A stretch of 57,068 nucleotides of DNA from Dimargaris cristalligena (Eukaryota > Kickxellomycota > Dimargaritomycetes > Dimargaritales > Dimargaritaceae): the NCBI GenBank assembly GCA_027576995.1, contig JANBQC010000119.1, positions 1 through 57,068 on the forward strand, given 5' to 3'. A model generated the notes under the pieces. It ran no database searches. It worked only from the letters and a program-made list of their open reading frames with translations, and was not told the origin of the DNA. Made by a program: the position numbers and the translations under genes. Positions 33,103 to 44,124 of the stretch are shown here, one piece after another (the stretch's first letter is position 1; each line of letters begins with the position of its first letter).

Positions 33103-34800
33103 TTATAGTTTGCTATGCATTTGCTGAGCGGCCCGAGAGTTGTGGGGTCGGCCCAGGTATTTGGAGATAAAGTCGCCGGTTCGGAGTAGCTTCTCCAGGT
33201 CCACATTGGTACGGTAACCGAGGCTATTAAGACGCTGGACCACGTCCTCAGTTGCCACATTGCCGGTGGCACCCTTGGCGTAGGGGCAACCACCCAGACC
33301 AGCTACGGAACTGTCTACCACGCGAATGCCATGCTGTGGGCGGAAATGTCGGAATAAGGGTAAGACAGAAAATATATGCAAAGGGCAATAAAAGCACATG
33401 TAGATAAATATCAGGAGGCCGATTCAGCGGAATTAATCACTTTACGCAAGGGAGGATATAAGAGGGGGAATAAAGTGGTATAAGAGCCACTAACCCCGTA
33501 CCTTCCCCTGACATTGATACCACTAGATATTATTTAATCAAAGCTATGCTGTGGGAAGATCATGACAATAAATTAACCGTGCATGGCGAATAGCGCTCCT
33601 TACCTTCAAGGCTTCTTCAATGTTATCCAAGGCCCGCCCGTAAGTGTCGTGGCAGTGGACGGCCAGCTGCTCCGGAGGCACCACCCTTGCGACGGCCCGC
33701 AGCATGGCGTCCATCGTTTCCGGGGTGCCCGTGCCAATCGTATCACCGAGGGAAATCTCGTAACAACCCATTTCGTACAGTGTCCGAGATACCCGGGCCA
33801 CGGCTTCGGGGGTGATGGTGGGGCCTTCGTACGGGCAGCCCAGCACACAGGATACGTAGCCCCGCACGGGAATACCGGCGACCCGAGCCGCATCCATCAC
33901 ACTCTGGAACCGGTCCAGACTTTCGGCGATGGAGCAATTGATATTCTTTTGGCTGAAGGATTCCGAGGCGGCCCCGAAAATGGCGACCTCCTTTGCACCG
34001 GCTCGGAGGGCGCTTTGGAAACCCTTGAGGTTGGGGGTTAGGACGGGGTAGTTGACCCCGGGTTTAGGGTGGATTTGGGCCATGATCTGAGCTGCATCAC
34101 CCATCTGAAGAGTCGCGACCGGGTCATTGGTATACATAGGAATGTAAATATAATGTAAGAGAGGAAAAAAGGCGAGAATTTTAGTACAAGAGGCTTCAAT
34201 GGGGAGTACGACATGAAAGTATTGAAGACCCCCTAGCTGGATAGGTAGAGGGCGGGGAGGTTGCAAAGCCGGTTTCTGTGTTTCCTGACCGTAGATATAC
34301 CGGGTGTTTAGGGAGTTTATAGCCGTTTCTGCTATTGGATATACAATCACCAAGAAAACAACCCAAAGGAAAAACGGAGGCAATCTTACCTGAGGTACCC
34401 ATTTCGGGGAAACGAACGAAGTGGCCTCGACGACACTGAGGCCGGCCTCGGCCAATCGGTCAATGAGTTCGACTTTAGTGGCGGTGTCCACCAGTTTCTT
34501 TTCGTTTTGAAGACCGTCCCGGGGCCCGACCTCGACGATTTTTACAAAAGGCCGCAGGACCTTCTCCCCTGCAGCCACTGCCGCATTAGCATTGGTAGGA
34601 GTGGTGGTGGAATAGGAAGCGGGGCGGATGCGCCAGGGCCGAGTCATGCGGAACTGTTGCCGACTAGTATAGGAGAACGAAGGGCCACCACTGCTAAAGG
34701 GAGTAGACGAAAAAGTCCGAAGGGGGTGGAGAAAATGGGGAGACGGAGGCGCCTGGCGAAGACTTGGGAGACAACGCGGTACAGACGAGGCGATAAGCAT
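33103..34800 (-). CDS. HMGCL: hydroxymethylglutaryl-CoA lyase
   Basis: Three exons, 34800-34390, 34104-33604 and 33333-33103, all phase 0; 380 residues. It cleaves HMG-CoA to acetoacetate and acetyl-CoA, the last step of leucine breakdown and of ketone formation. The N-terminus (residues 1-75) is Arg/Ser/Pro-rich with almost no acid, typical of a mitochondrial presequence. The TIM-barrel starts at [16 protein letters not shown], with the catalytic Arg/Asp. [33 protein letters not shown] (metal-ligand histidines) and [17 protein letters not shown] (signature with the catalytic Cys) follow. LEEALK joins HGIRVVDSS across intron 2. The protein ends QQMHSKL, a canonical peroxisomal PTS1. Both organelle signals are therefore present, as in the animal enzyme, which carries a PTS1 of the CKL type. 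A second in-frame ATG (MTRPWRIRP, residue 52) could give a shorter form. Confidence 0.95.
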
Positions 34801-36119
34801 GACTCGGGCTAGTACGGTGGGTAGTTGTTATATAGAGATAAAAAGGCAGATAAGGAGGAGGAGGGGAAGGGTATATATAAGATATATAGACCTGGCAATT
34901 GACACGAGCCACGGACGGTCGGAGACTTAAAGGGAAGGTTGGAAGAGATAAGGCTGAGAATATGAGAAGAGGGAGGTGGAAAGGAAGGGTGAGCCACCAA
35001 AGGGAATGGTGGGGTATATAGTATTATAAGGTCACGGGTGAGAGAGAGAGAGAGAGAGGGTGGCTGAGGTCTCGACTTAACCGGAAGGCATGATGGACTT
35101 AGAATGGCTTGCCTAATATAAAGAGAAAGAGAGAGTGGGAGGTAGAAGGGGTTTAAAAGGGGGGAATATAAAGGCGTTTAATAAATATAGATAGATAAGA
35201 AACGAAAGGAAAGGAATGGAATGGAAAAGAGCACAGCAATCGAGTCACGGGAGGCATACAGTGACTATATGCGGTGGGGATGGTGATTTCCTCTTTAGTA
35301 ACTAAAACGCAAGTCACGCCGAGGATAATTAGACGGCTGGTCATTGGACCTTGGTGGATTAGTCAGGCAGGCAGCCTCTCACCCTACCGCACAAAATAAC
35401 CCATTAATTGGCTGGACCGCCCCACCACCAAATTAACCAACACCCCTCCGCCCCCATAAATTCGTTTCTAGAATATAACGTATTAATTACCATTCTTGAT
35501 AGTATTATATATTCATAGGCTTGATTACCGATAAGTAGTAGATCCATGTATTAGCCCTCTATAGTTTTAAAATCGGAATAGTCGGCTTATAAGCAACACT
35601 CCCTCCCTCCACAACGACTTGTGTCTAATTCGACAAACCTTGTCCATGGGACTGCTATTTGAGACCCTGATGATGTCATTGGCTCGTTTATGTACCCGCC
35701 GATTCTCATCACTGTCTTTCTTTCCCTCGTTCCATCCTGGTGACCGTAGCGCCAACGCGAGTTATATTACACCCCGCCGGAGTCCACGCCAAACCCCGCA
35801 CCAATCGCTGGATAAGCCGACCCCAGCTATGGTTAGCTCTACTCCTTTGGGAATATAATGTTCTACTATTGCTCGATTGATTTATGTATGTATGTATGTA
35901 TGTAGACTGTCGAGTGGGGATAGAGGGCTACTCCCCCCTCCCCAAATAATAATACTAATAATAGTAATATGGGTGCCATGCTAAAAAGCCATAAAGCCAG
36001 TGGTTAATGAAATCTCCCAAAGTAGACTAGAGTGGGCCAAGCAAGCCCTCCGTATCATATATACCATACCGCAATTCCTAGATGGCCACGCACACCCCCT
36101 TCCTTTCCTTTCCTTTAAT
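34801..36119. other. intergenic spacer
   Basis: Upstream region of the HMG-CoA lyase gene, rich in purine tracts including (GA)n at about 35041-35057. Then a spacer with a TATG tetranucleotide repeat near 35883-35903. The minus-strand peptidase gene ends at 36120. No gene recognised. Confidence 0.5.
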
Positions 36120-38663
36120 TTACTTGGACTTTTCCAAGTACTGCACCAAGTTACGGATGGTCTGCACCATTTCGTCCTTCTCCACCAAATACCGCTGCCA
36201 CGCCTCTTCCTCCACCGACTCCGTCAACACCGGCAATGGCTGCGACGCGTAACCGGTGTTCAGTCCCGGCGCGAACACCAGATGCTTATACCACGGTCGG
36301 CTCGGGATACCTGCCACCGCGATGAACTGCTGCTCGAAAAAGCCCAGTTGGTCATTGAATTGGTGCCGACGACGCAGGCACTGGGCCAGCTTTTTCTCGG
36401 CGTCATGTTTCTTCTTATCCTTCTTCTTCTTCTTGCTCAGTTCCAGGTCGGTTTCGTCGGATACAGCGGCGACTTGCGCAACGGCCTTTTCGCAGTTGGC
36501 CCCGGATTTATCGGTGAATCGGCGGACTTGATTGTGGAAAGTAACCGCGGCCTGGCGAAGATTCGCAATAGCTCCGTAAAACGACTGCAGGTCGAGGACT
36601 TCGCCGTGACACTCGGTATCCGGGGTGCTGCTTGCTGGGGAGGTCATAGCGGTATGGTTAGACCCGGGGCAGAGTTTACGGTGAATAGCAACCTCCAAAT
36701 CGACGAGGTAGCCCTTCAGCGCATCCGCATAGGTCGTCAAATTGAGGGGCAGGAGGGATGCGTCGGCCAATTGCAGGGCAATGCCGCCCAACACGCCCGT
36801 CGCCGCCCGGTGGTAGTGGTAATGGGGATCAACGAACTTTTCCATCCAGTGCCGACTATCGTAGGCCGAGTGATAAGTACCCCCGTAGCCCACAAAAGAG
36901 AAATCCATGGCGGCGATACCGGCGTGTTGCAAAAACGCAGTGAAATCGGAACCGGATCCCAGGGGATGCACGACGGGCGGGAGATGACGAGCCGGGGGGT
37001 CATTATCCGCATTAATAATCGGATCAGCGCCACCCACTGCCGATTCGGTCTCGGCCTGGTGCTTCTTCGGTGCATCATTCACCCACTGGTCATAGACCGA
37101 GCCGGACGTACCGCCCAGTGCCACATCCTTGGTCACTTGGTAAATCAAGGGGTTAAGCGACGGCGACGCAAAGGCCACGAAGTGGTGGCCCATGACCACA
37201 TTGTCGACATTAATGTACGCCACCGCCTCGCGTTGCAGCCACGCCAAATGGTCCTCGACCCACTCGGTCGACCCAATGAGTCCGTATTCTTCGGCGTCCC
37301 ACGAGCACAAGTAAATGGTTCGGCGGGGGCGCCAGCCGGCCCGGAGGAGGATACCCAGGCTGCGGGCGGTTTCCAAAAGGACGGCCGAACCGGACCCGGG
37401 GTCGGCGGCCCCGAATACCCAGGCGTCACGGTGGTTACCCACGATCACGGCCCGGTCGGGTTCCGCCCAGCCTTCGATACGGGCAACGACGTTCCAAATC
37501 GGGGTGATGCGGCCTTCCATACGGTTCACGAGGTTCACCCGGGCCTCGGAAGGTCCTACCGAGTACGTAACACCAGGATCAGCACCAGCATCACTATGGG
37601 CACCGGCTCCTTCCCAGTCGGAACCAGCCTGGAGCGCGCTGGGTCCATGACCGGACAGGGCCCGCAGCAGGGGGAGGGCGTTAGTGTAGGACAGCGGGAT
37701 GGACGGAATCTTGGGCAGGTTCGTGACATCTTCCCGGGCCAGTCGTTCCGCATCCCGGTGGGCGGGTACGCCGGGGGTTAAGGGATCCCCGGGGTAGTCG
37801 GACAAAAACTGCACCGAACCACGCTGCACCGAGCCGGGGGGACGCCAGGGACCGTCGGGGTACACGGCGCCCCGGGCGGCCCCGTCGTCGGCCGGATCAC
37901 TATAAATCAAGACACCCACCGCGCCGTGTTCCTGGGCCTCCCGCACTTTCAACCCCCGAAACACCTGGCCGTAGCGCACCAGCACGATAGTATCGGTCAT
38001 ATTGACCCCCAACGCCCGCAGCCGCGCGAAATCCTGGGGCCGGCCGTAATTGGCGTACACGAGACGGCCCGTCACATTCCCGGAGGCTGAAAAACCGTGG
38101 AACGCCGGGGGAATGTCGCGCTGCAGGTGTGAAGTGCTGTCCTCGTCCACGATGGGTTCGCGCAAATCAGCGTCAAAGAGGAGCGACTCGGGTTCGACGA
38201 TGGCCACCCGCTGTTCCCGGGGGTAATTGAGGTAGGGGAAGTATTCCACAATGTTCACGTCGGTCAGACCGAAGTCACGCATCTGCTCCTGGGTCCACAC
38301 GGCCTGGGTGCGGTTCACACCCGCTAAATGCACCCCCGAGGTGTAGTAGGTGAGGTGCTCGCGGAGGCGATGGGCTTCGGGGAGGACCTGGAAGAGTTTG
38401 TAGGCGTCTAGGCCCGGGGGGGAGGAGGGGTTACCGCCGCCGGTGTGGTTAGAACCAGTACAGGGTGGGGCGTGCTGTGGTTGCTGTTGGTGGTGGTGGT
38501 GGTGGTGAGTGGTACTAGTCAGGCGGTAAAGGGCTAGGGTCAGGAGGCCCGCTACTCCCAGCAGGGCCCAACCACGGGCGGTACGGTACCGCGGGGGTTG
38601 TTGAGTCTGCGAGGGCAGCAACAAGCCCTTTTCGGGGCTGCCCAGGTCAAGGGTAGGCTGCAT
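36120..38663 (-). CDS. glutamate carboxypeptidase II-like M28 peptidase
   Basis: 847 residues from the ATG at 38663. The frame is open further upstream, but a pyrimidine-rich acceptor (ctcctcctaag) lies there, so the longer frame is probably intron plus 5' leader. A short cytosolic tail precedes one membrane span (WALLGVAGLLTLALYRL), giving type II topology. A His/Gln-rich stretch follows, then a PA domain (about 200-330; VLIYSDPADDGAARG). The M28 catalytic domain has the di-zinc ligands visible in GNHRDAW, AADPGSGSAV, WDAEEYGL, GSGSDFTAF and YHSAYDS, so it should be active. The C-terminal third is the transferrin-receptor-type dimerisation domain. The family removes C-terminal Glu/Asp from peptides or folates, at the cell surface or in the vacuole. 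Unusual is a Lys-rich insert (SKKKKKDKKKHDAEKK) in the C-terminal domain, about residues 750-766. Confidence 0.9.
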   Translation of the reverse strand: MQPTLDLGSPEKGLLLPSQTQQPPRYRTARGWALLGVAGLLTLALYRLTSTTHHHHHHQQQPQHAPPCTGSNHTGGGNPSSPPGLDAYKLFQVLPEAHRLREHLTYYTSGVHLAGVNRTQAVWTQEQMRDFGLTDVNIVEYFPYLNYPREQRVAIVEPESLLFDADLREPIVDEDSTSHLQRDIPPAFHGFSASGNVTGRLVYANYGRPQDFARLRALGVNMTDTIVLVRYGQVFRGLKVREAQEHGAVGVLIYSDPADDGAARGAVYPDGPWRPPGSVQRGSVQFLSDYPGDPLTPGVPAHRDAERLAREDVTNLPKIPSIPLSYTNALPLLRALSGHGPSALQAGSDWEGAGAHSDAGADPGVTYSVGPSEARVNLVNRMEGRITPIWNVVARIEGWAEPDRAVIVGNHRDAWVFGAADPGSGSAVLLETARSLGILLRAGWRPRRTIYLCSWDAEEYGLIGSTEWVEDHLAWLQREAVAYINVDNVVMGHHFVAFASPSLNPLIYQVTKDVALGGTSGSVYDQWVNDAPKKHQAETESAVGGADPIINADNDPPARHLPPVVHPLGSGSDFTAFLQHAGIAAMDFSFVGYGGTYHSAYDSRHWMEKFVDPHYHYHRAATGVLGGIALQLADASLLPLNLTTYADALKGYLVDLEVAIHRKLCPGSNHTAMTSPASSTPDTECHGEVLDLQSFYGAIANLRQAAVTFHNQVRRFTDKSGANCEKAVAQVAAVSDETDLELSKKKKKDKKKHDAEKKLAQCLRRRHQFNDQLGFFEQQFIAVAGIPSRPWYKHLVFAPGLNTGYASQPLPVLTESVEEEAWQRYLVEKDEMVQTIRNLVQYLEKSK

Positions 38664-39767
38664 GGGACGGTTTAGTTCGTTATTGGGTTCACCAATGGGG
38701 CAATCAAAGGGTTGGAAAAACTTAGGAGGAGAAAAACAAAGGTCACAGGTTAAGTAGAGACAAGATAATCCTCTCGGGGAATATGAGGCAAGCACAAGTT
38801 GTCCCCGCACGACCTCGGCAACTATTAAATACTGCAAATAAGAGACCAAGTGAAGAAAGAGAGAGAGAGAGAGAAAAAGAATAGAGAGAAGTATTGACTA
38901 TCCGCTTAGGTGGCCATGCACTCTTCCAAAGGCTTTGATGATTAATGCGCATATATTACGTTTGATTATCAGTATTTGGCCGGTGCATAGGAGGAACCCG
39001 CCCCTCCCATCAGAGATCAAAGTACACATGCAACGGGAGAAAAAGAGAATAAAATAGGCACGTTTGCCAAGGGGAAGAAATCCCAGAGTCCCGGCAATCC
39101 TAATCCTCGTCATTTCTGCACGGAATGAGTCACACGTTGGGCAGTGAATATAGTAGGGTAGTTTTCATCAGCCCATAGAAACAGGTCATCCGTCTTATTT
39201 ACATAGTATTCATCTACTTGACGCCGGTAACAGCCATCACGAAATATATCTGCCTTTTCGAGTCAGGCCGCGGGATCATAGCAAGCGAAGTTGGAGCAAA
39301 ATCATCAGCGGGGTATATCACCCAACTACTCCCTGTCTCAATAAACCCAAATGTACTCTAATACCGAGCGATGCAGTCACTACTGATGAAATCAATGGGC
39401 CAAGAGTTTATTAATAAACTAAAATAAATCGGACCCCCGTTTAGCAGTCTAATACAGAAAGGGACAAGGGAAACTGGTTGGAAGTAATATGGCAAGAAAT
39501 AAATATTCGATAAGAGTAAAATACAAGATGGCACCGAAAAGGTCCAAGTATGAAATGTAATGAAATAAAACGATGAAAATAAACCAGAAAATTTCTAATA
39601 TAAAACCCGGAATAACGGCGGTTGTGGATGATGTAGTTGATCCGGGCAGGGGATGATCAATAGAGAAAATCTAGGCAGTAGTGAAAATATTACAGAAGGG
39701 AGCAAAAGCCCGGCTCTTTAAAAAAGCAATCGATGTAATAATAAAATAAAAAGCGGATCTCCGCAGT
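38664..39767. other. intergenic spacer
   Basis: 5' side of the peptidase gene, including a probable leader intron and a (GA)n run at about 38860-38873. Then the AT-rich 3' region of the TRAIP-like gene. No other gene seen. Confidence 0.5.
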
Positions 39768-42700
39768 TTAAACCATTGGTAATAAATCAGCCAGGGTCAT
39801 TTGTTTAGGAGCCGACGGCGGGGGGTTTCCCATTCCCAGCCGGGAAGTCGCATTGGTAGTAGTCGTACCCGACCCTACTCCCCGACCCAGCGGAGTCGAA
39901 GCGGCCCTCATTTTCCCCCCGGGCCCGGTCCGGGAGTGGGCCGTCGCCGCAGCCAGGTGGCGGTCAATGGCGGACCCGACCTTCGTCCCACCCATACCAT
40001 CGAATAACACCAAATCATGGGTCCGGGACCGTTTGGTCAACATATGGACTTTGGCCGCACCCCCTCCGAACGCCGGGATGGACGGGCGTTTACGGGCATT
40101 GTGGGCAACGGACAGGAGCGGGGAATCAAAGGGTACCGAAGGGGTAATCGGCGCCGACTTCATACCCGTGCCCGTTTCCGTTTCGGGCACCTCGATGGGG
40201 TCGTGGGACGTTCCGCTGGCCACCGGGGATGTTGTAGTAGTGGGGCGGGGCAGCGAATGGGACGAAGTGCGTCGGTGGTCCGAGTAGGAAAAGGTCGGCC
40301 GGTGTTTGGAATTAAACTGATGGTGTCCCCGAATAGCGGGGGGAGGGGGGGAAACGGACATGGTCATGGAAAGCGATAGAGGGGGCGGGGACGGCGACGG
40401 CGGTGGTGGTGGTAGCGCTGCTTGACGAAGAGGTACTGTGCCTCCTCCACCAGTACCCAGGGTCCCCCGAACCGCAAACGGATTATGGCCGCCACCAATA
40501 GTCCCTCCCCCTACGGCTAAGCTGTGGGGTGGAAGAGAGGCTGCCGTTGAGTCATCCTGAGGGCTAGTTCCCGCTTTTAATGGGTTCAGTTCTAGCATAG
40601 GTTGCAAGGAAGGGGAGGCCGATAGACGGGATTGGAGGCCTTCTTGGTGCCGACGGGCACTCCAAACGTTACTACTTGGTGTCGAGCGGGAAGGTAGAAA
40701 TGCGGAAGTGGTTTGGTTCTGTTTACTGCGTAACAACTCGTACTGCTGTTTGAGCAGGTCAAACTGAAAGGGATAGGAGAAAATCGCCATATATAAATGG
40801 CAAAGCGATAAAGGGGTTAGTCTATGTCACACTCTAAAGGACTCAATAACGATTATTAATTGAAATTACGGATTAATAAGGTGGCTAGTTCAACCACGGC
40901 TCCGCCAACTTACCTGATTCTTCTGGCTACGGGTCCGACTTTTAAAGAGTTCTAGCTGTTCGCGAGTGCCTTTGGCGTGTTCTTCGGCGGCCATTTGCTT
41001 ACGCTGGGATTCCTGAAGCTGACTAGAAACGATGGAATGTATGGGATATTTGCATGTATGACAAACAGATGAAAATAAATAGATGGATCCCCCCGAATTG
41101 GCCATTCTAAGAGCTAGTCAAATTGGTATTATGATAGACGTCTCCGAAGGTCAGCGCAGTTAATTGGAAAAACGGATCGGGTTGACCCTGGGGAAGAGAG
41201 CCTCGTAGACTTACACTACAAACTCGTCGACGATGGACTTGAACCCTAGCAGGGTCTGTACAAGATCCTCCCGATCCATGGTTGAGCATTCCTTTAGGAT
41301 ATCATCGGTTTTAAACCGCTCACTGGCTTGAAGCGCCTGGCTGATTCTAGGTGCATTAATTCGCATTGGGATTGTATGATTTGACCACCCAGTGAGATGA
41401 TGAAAAAAGCAGGGAGGATGGTATATATATTTTAGACAATCGAATTCGCTATTAAAGAACCACAGTCAACGCACAAAGGAGAACATCGAAATGAGCTCGT
41501 TGGCTAGTTACGGCTACTGTAAATGCCAATGATGAGGAGGAGGCTGAGGGGTTGCTTACGTGTGAAGGGCGGTGAGTTTGGCGTTGCCGGATTCCAGGGT
41601 TTTACAGCGTCGCTGTAGTTTTTGTTCCCGAACCTTGAGCTCTTTTAGGAAAGCGTTATACTGGTCGGTGTTCTCCTTGGCATCGTTCTGTATTTTGTCA
41701 CAACGTTCTTTGAGAAGGGCAATGCAGCGGTCTTTGGTTTGAAGGATATCGGCGGTGGTCTATACCCATTGAATAAAACATTACAATACAATTGTCGGGT
41801 GGAAGTGTGTGAAGCCGGTGGGGTTAGGGGGAAAATAGGATTAGCACGGAAATCGGAACCACGAAAGGAGGGTGGTATTCTATGTTAAAGGGAAGGCCTT
41901 GGGTGAGAATGCCCAGTCAAGAAGGACACCCTGTCCAGTCCAGTCTTGTGTTTTTCGCCACCCCCTTCCTCTATCCTTCCACCCTGTGAGCGGAGTTGGA
42001 AGGATGGACAAGATCGGCCAATCTTACAGTCAAATACAAAATAAGGCAGAGCGGTATTCCCACCGATGCTGGGAGAATGAACAATGCGGCCCTACAAAAG
42101 AACTCTGGGCCGGTAATTATCCATAATGAAATAAGGTGAAGTGATGGCCATCCACACCTGCCCACTGTGCTTGTCCTGTGGATCCAGTGGGCTGAAGGGG
42201 CCCCAGCCAATCGCCCAGCCCAAGGGGACACCTCCTATACATAGTGAAGGAGGGGGGGGGCATCAGGGTGCGGGTGGGAAAACCGCCGTTCCCGCCATAT
42301 ATTAGGTTATTTCGGAAACCCAGAGGGGGGTCAACCGGAATAGCATGCCTCAGACACCGGAACATGCGGCAAACCCACAGTGGTCCGGAGAGGCCAGGGG
42401 TAGAGATGTCTTTAAAATAGAATTATATTTAAATACAAACACTTACCGGTCCGTCTTCATGGTCTTCGTCTTCGTTGCCCATGTTACGAACGTACAGCCC
42501 CACCTCATCCCAGTCATGGAAAAGGAAATTGATTCGACAGGGGGTGACTTTGGTTTTGCAGACGGGGCACTTTTGGGCGGCGAGGGGGGATTCCAGCCAG
42601 TTAATCAAGCTGGTTTAAAAATGACGAGGAATAATAGGACTATGGGGGATTAGTATTGATAATAATGATGATGATGATGATGCGCCCAAGGGATTGATTG

Positions 42701-43588
42701 CGACTGGGAAACCAACGGATCTCTTTTTCTTGCTTACCCTTTTCCTTTGGCTGGTCTACACTCTCCCTATCTCTTCTTATTCAGCCGCCCATTGGCGAAG
42801 TCCCTAAAAGAAGCCTCCGCCGAGTGCAAATGAACAGACCGAGCTAGCGAGAAAGGACAAGAGAAAAGAAAAAAAGAACCACCACAGCCTCTCTAGCATC
42901 TCTCCTTGAGCACAACAATCCTTTTCGGTGTGTACACACGCTGAAATCAATGATTTTGACTGGTTGGCCACACTCCCGGTCAGACCTATCCCTCGAATAT
43001 AAGAGGGTATTGTAGGAGGTATATCCATAGGAAAGGGAAGGGAGGTGTATAAAACAACACAACCCTCACCCCAAAAGTGAATGGCTCAATCACAATAAAG
43101 CATTTTTAATCATGACATCGTCCCACCTGGAAGCTCCCCACACTCCCCCTCAACCCTTTCCACCCCTCCCGCCAGCGGTTGGGGAGCATAGCGAAATGAA
43201 GTGAAGCCAGGCGGATTCGGACAGAGTTGGTCCAAGACTGCTTACCACACAGAATGAAACACATGGCCGCCTACACACGCGTGTTGGGATAAGGAAGGTA
43301 GGTTGGCAGCAAGAGAAAAAGAGAGAGAGAGAGCCCCAAGGGAACAATAGTGGTGCAGTTAGTGGCCGTGGGGTTCGCTTAAACGGAGGGAGAGGGCTAT
43401 ACCTCTCCACTCCTCCTACTGGCCGTTAGTGAGAGGGTATAGAGTGGAAATGGGAGGGCCTCGGCAACCCCGCTTCACTTACAGTTGGTCGCGCAAACGG
43501 CAGAAACGGGGCGGTCCTTGTAATGGGGATTGGTGAGAGACTCGGATGGGGCCTGGCCCAGCAGCTCGTAGCATATGGTGCAGGGCAT
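39768..43588 (-). CDS. TRAIP: TRAIP-like RING E3 ubiquitin ligase
   Basis: Seven exons in consistent phase: 43588-43483, 43270-43246 (25 nt), 42609-42447, 41759-41560, 41346-41215, 41022-40914 and 40763-39768; 576 residues. The first three exons build an N-terminal RING-H2 finger: MPCTICYELLG, then ATN-CGHVFHSVCLINWLESPL, then CPVCKTKV. The spacing and the CLxxWLE-x(6)-CPxC pattern match TRAIP/Nopo, which triggers replisome disassembly and the DNA-crosslink response. A long coiled coil follows (about residues 99-260; DRCIALLKERCDKIQNDAKE, ESQRKQMAAEEHAKGTREQL). The last exon is a disordered Pro/Ser/Thr-rich tail with basic patches. It ends KQMTLADLLPMV, where Q-x2-L-x2-L-L resembles a PCNA-interaction box in the place where animal TRAIP has its own. 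Intron 3 is 687 nt, much longer than the rest. Confidence 0.85.
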
Positions 43589-43711
43589 AGCTAGTAATAA
43601 GGTATGGTTAAGGAGCTACTGAGTCTATGCGGTTGTAATATAGATAGATAGATATAAAAGAGAGGTGGCTGCGGAATAAAAGAGATATCCCGTGTAATGA
43701 AATGAAACCCT

Positions 43712-43800
43712 TAGTAGAGTCGATGGTGATGAGATGTATATAGTAGAGTCGATGGTGATGAGATATATATAGTAGAGTCGATGATGATGAGATGTATATA
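43712..43800. repeat. 29-bp minisatellite, three units
   Basis: Three direct units start at 43712, 43741 and 43770. Each begins TAGTAGAGTCGATGGTGATG and continues with AGATGTATA or a near variant. A degenerate fourth begins at about 43801. It lies 120-215 bases upstream of the TRAIP-like start codon, so it falls in the promoter or 5' leader. Confidence 0.8.
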
Positions 43801-43962
43801 TGGTAGAATCAATAAGTCCAAGTAATAATAACCAATGTCTCAGGAGAGAAGCCAAGACGATTACTGCAACCTTAGGGTTGGGTTGGGGAGCAGCCGCGGG
43901 TGGTTAAATACCCCTTGGGAACGGCCTGGTGAGAATTAGGAGGAGCAGATATGTAAGGGGTA

Positions 43963-44124
43963 GAAAGAGAGAGAGAGAGAGAGAGAGGGAGAGTTGATTA
44001 TCCTAGTAGAGTGGACTGGAGAGAGGGCGAACAATGAGGAGCCCCCCCCCCCAGTGCCCCCCCAGCCGGACGGGAGAATACCCAACAACAAGATTCCTCT
44101 TTCTCTCTCTCTCTCTCTCTCTCT
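43963..44124. repeat. inverted GA and CT tracts
   Basis: A run of GA dinucleotides (43963-43990) and a run of CT dinucleotides (44094-44124) face each other about 105 bases apart, with poly-C between. Each is a homopurine/homopyrimidine mirror repeat. Together they could pair as a hairpin stem or form triplex DNA. They lie about 400-540 bases upstream of the TRAIP-like start codon. Confidence 0.7.

Noticed and set aside
36000..37781. 593-codon plus-strand open frame
   Set aside because: It lies opposite the catalytic half of the M28 peptidase, whose zinc-ligand motifs fix the true strand. The frame is a by-product of GC-rich codon usage.
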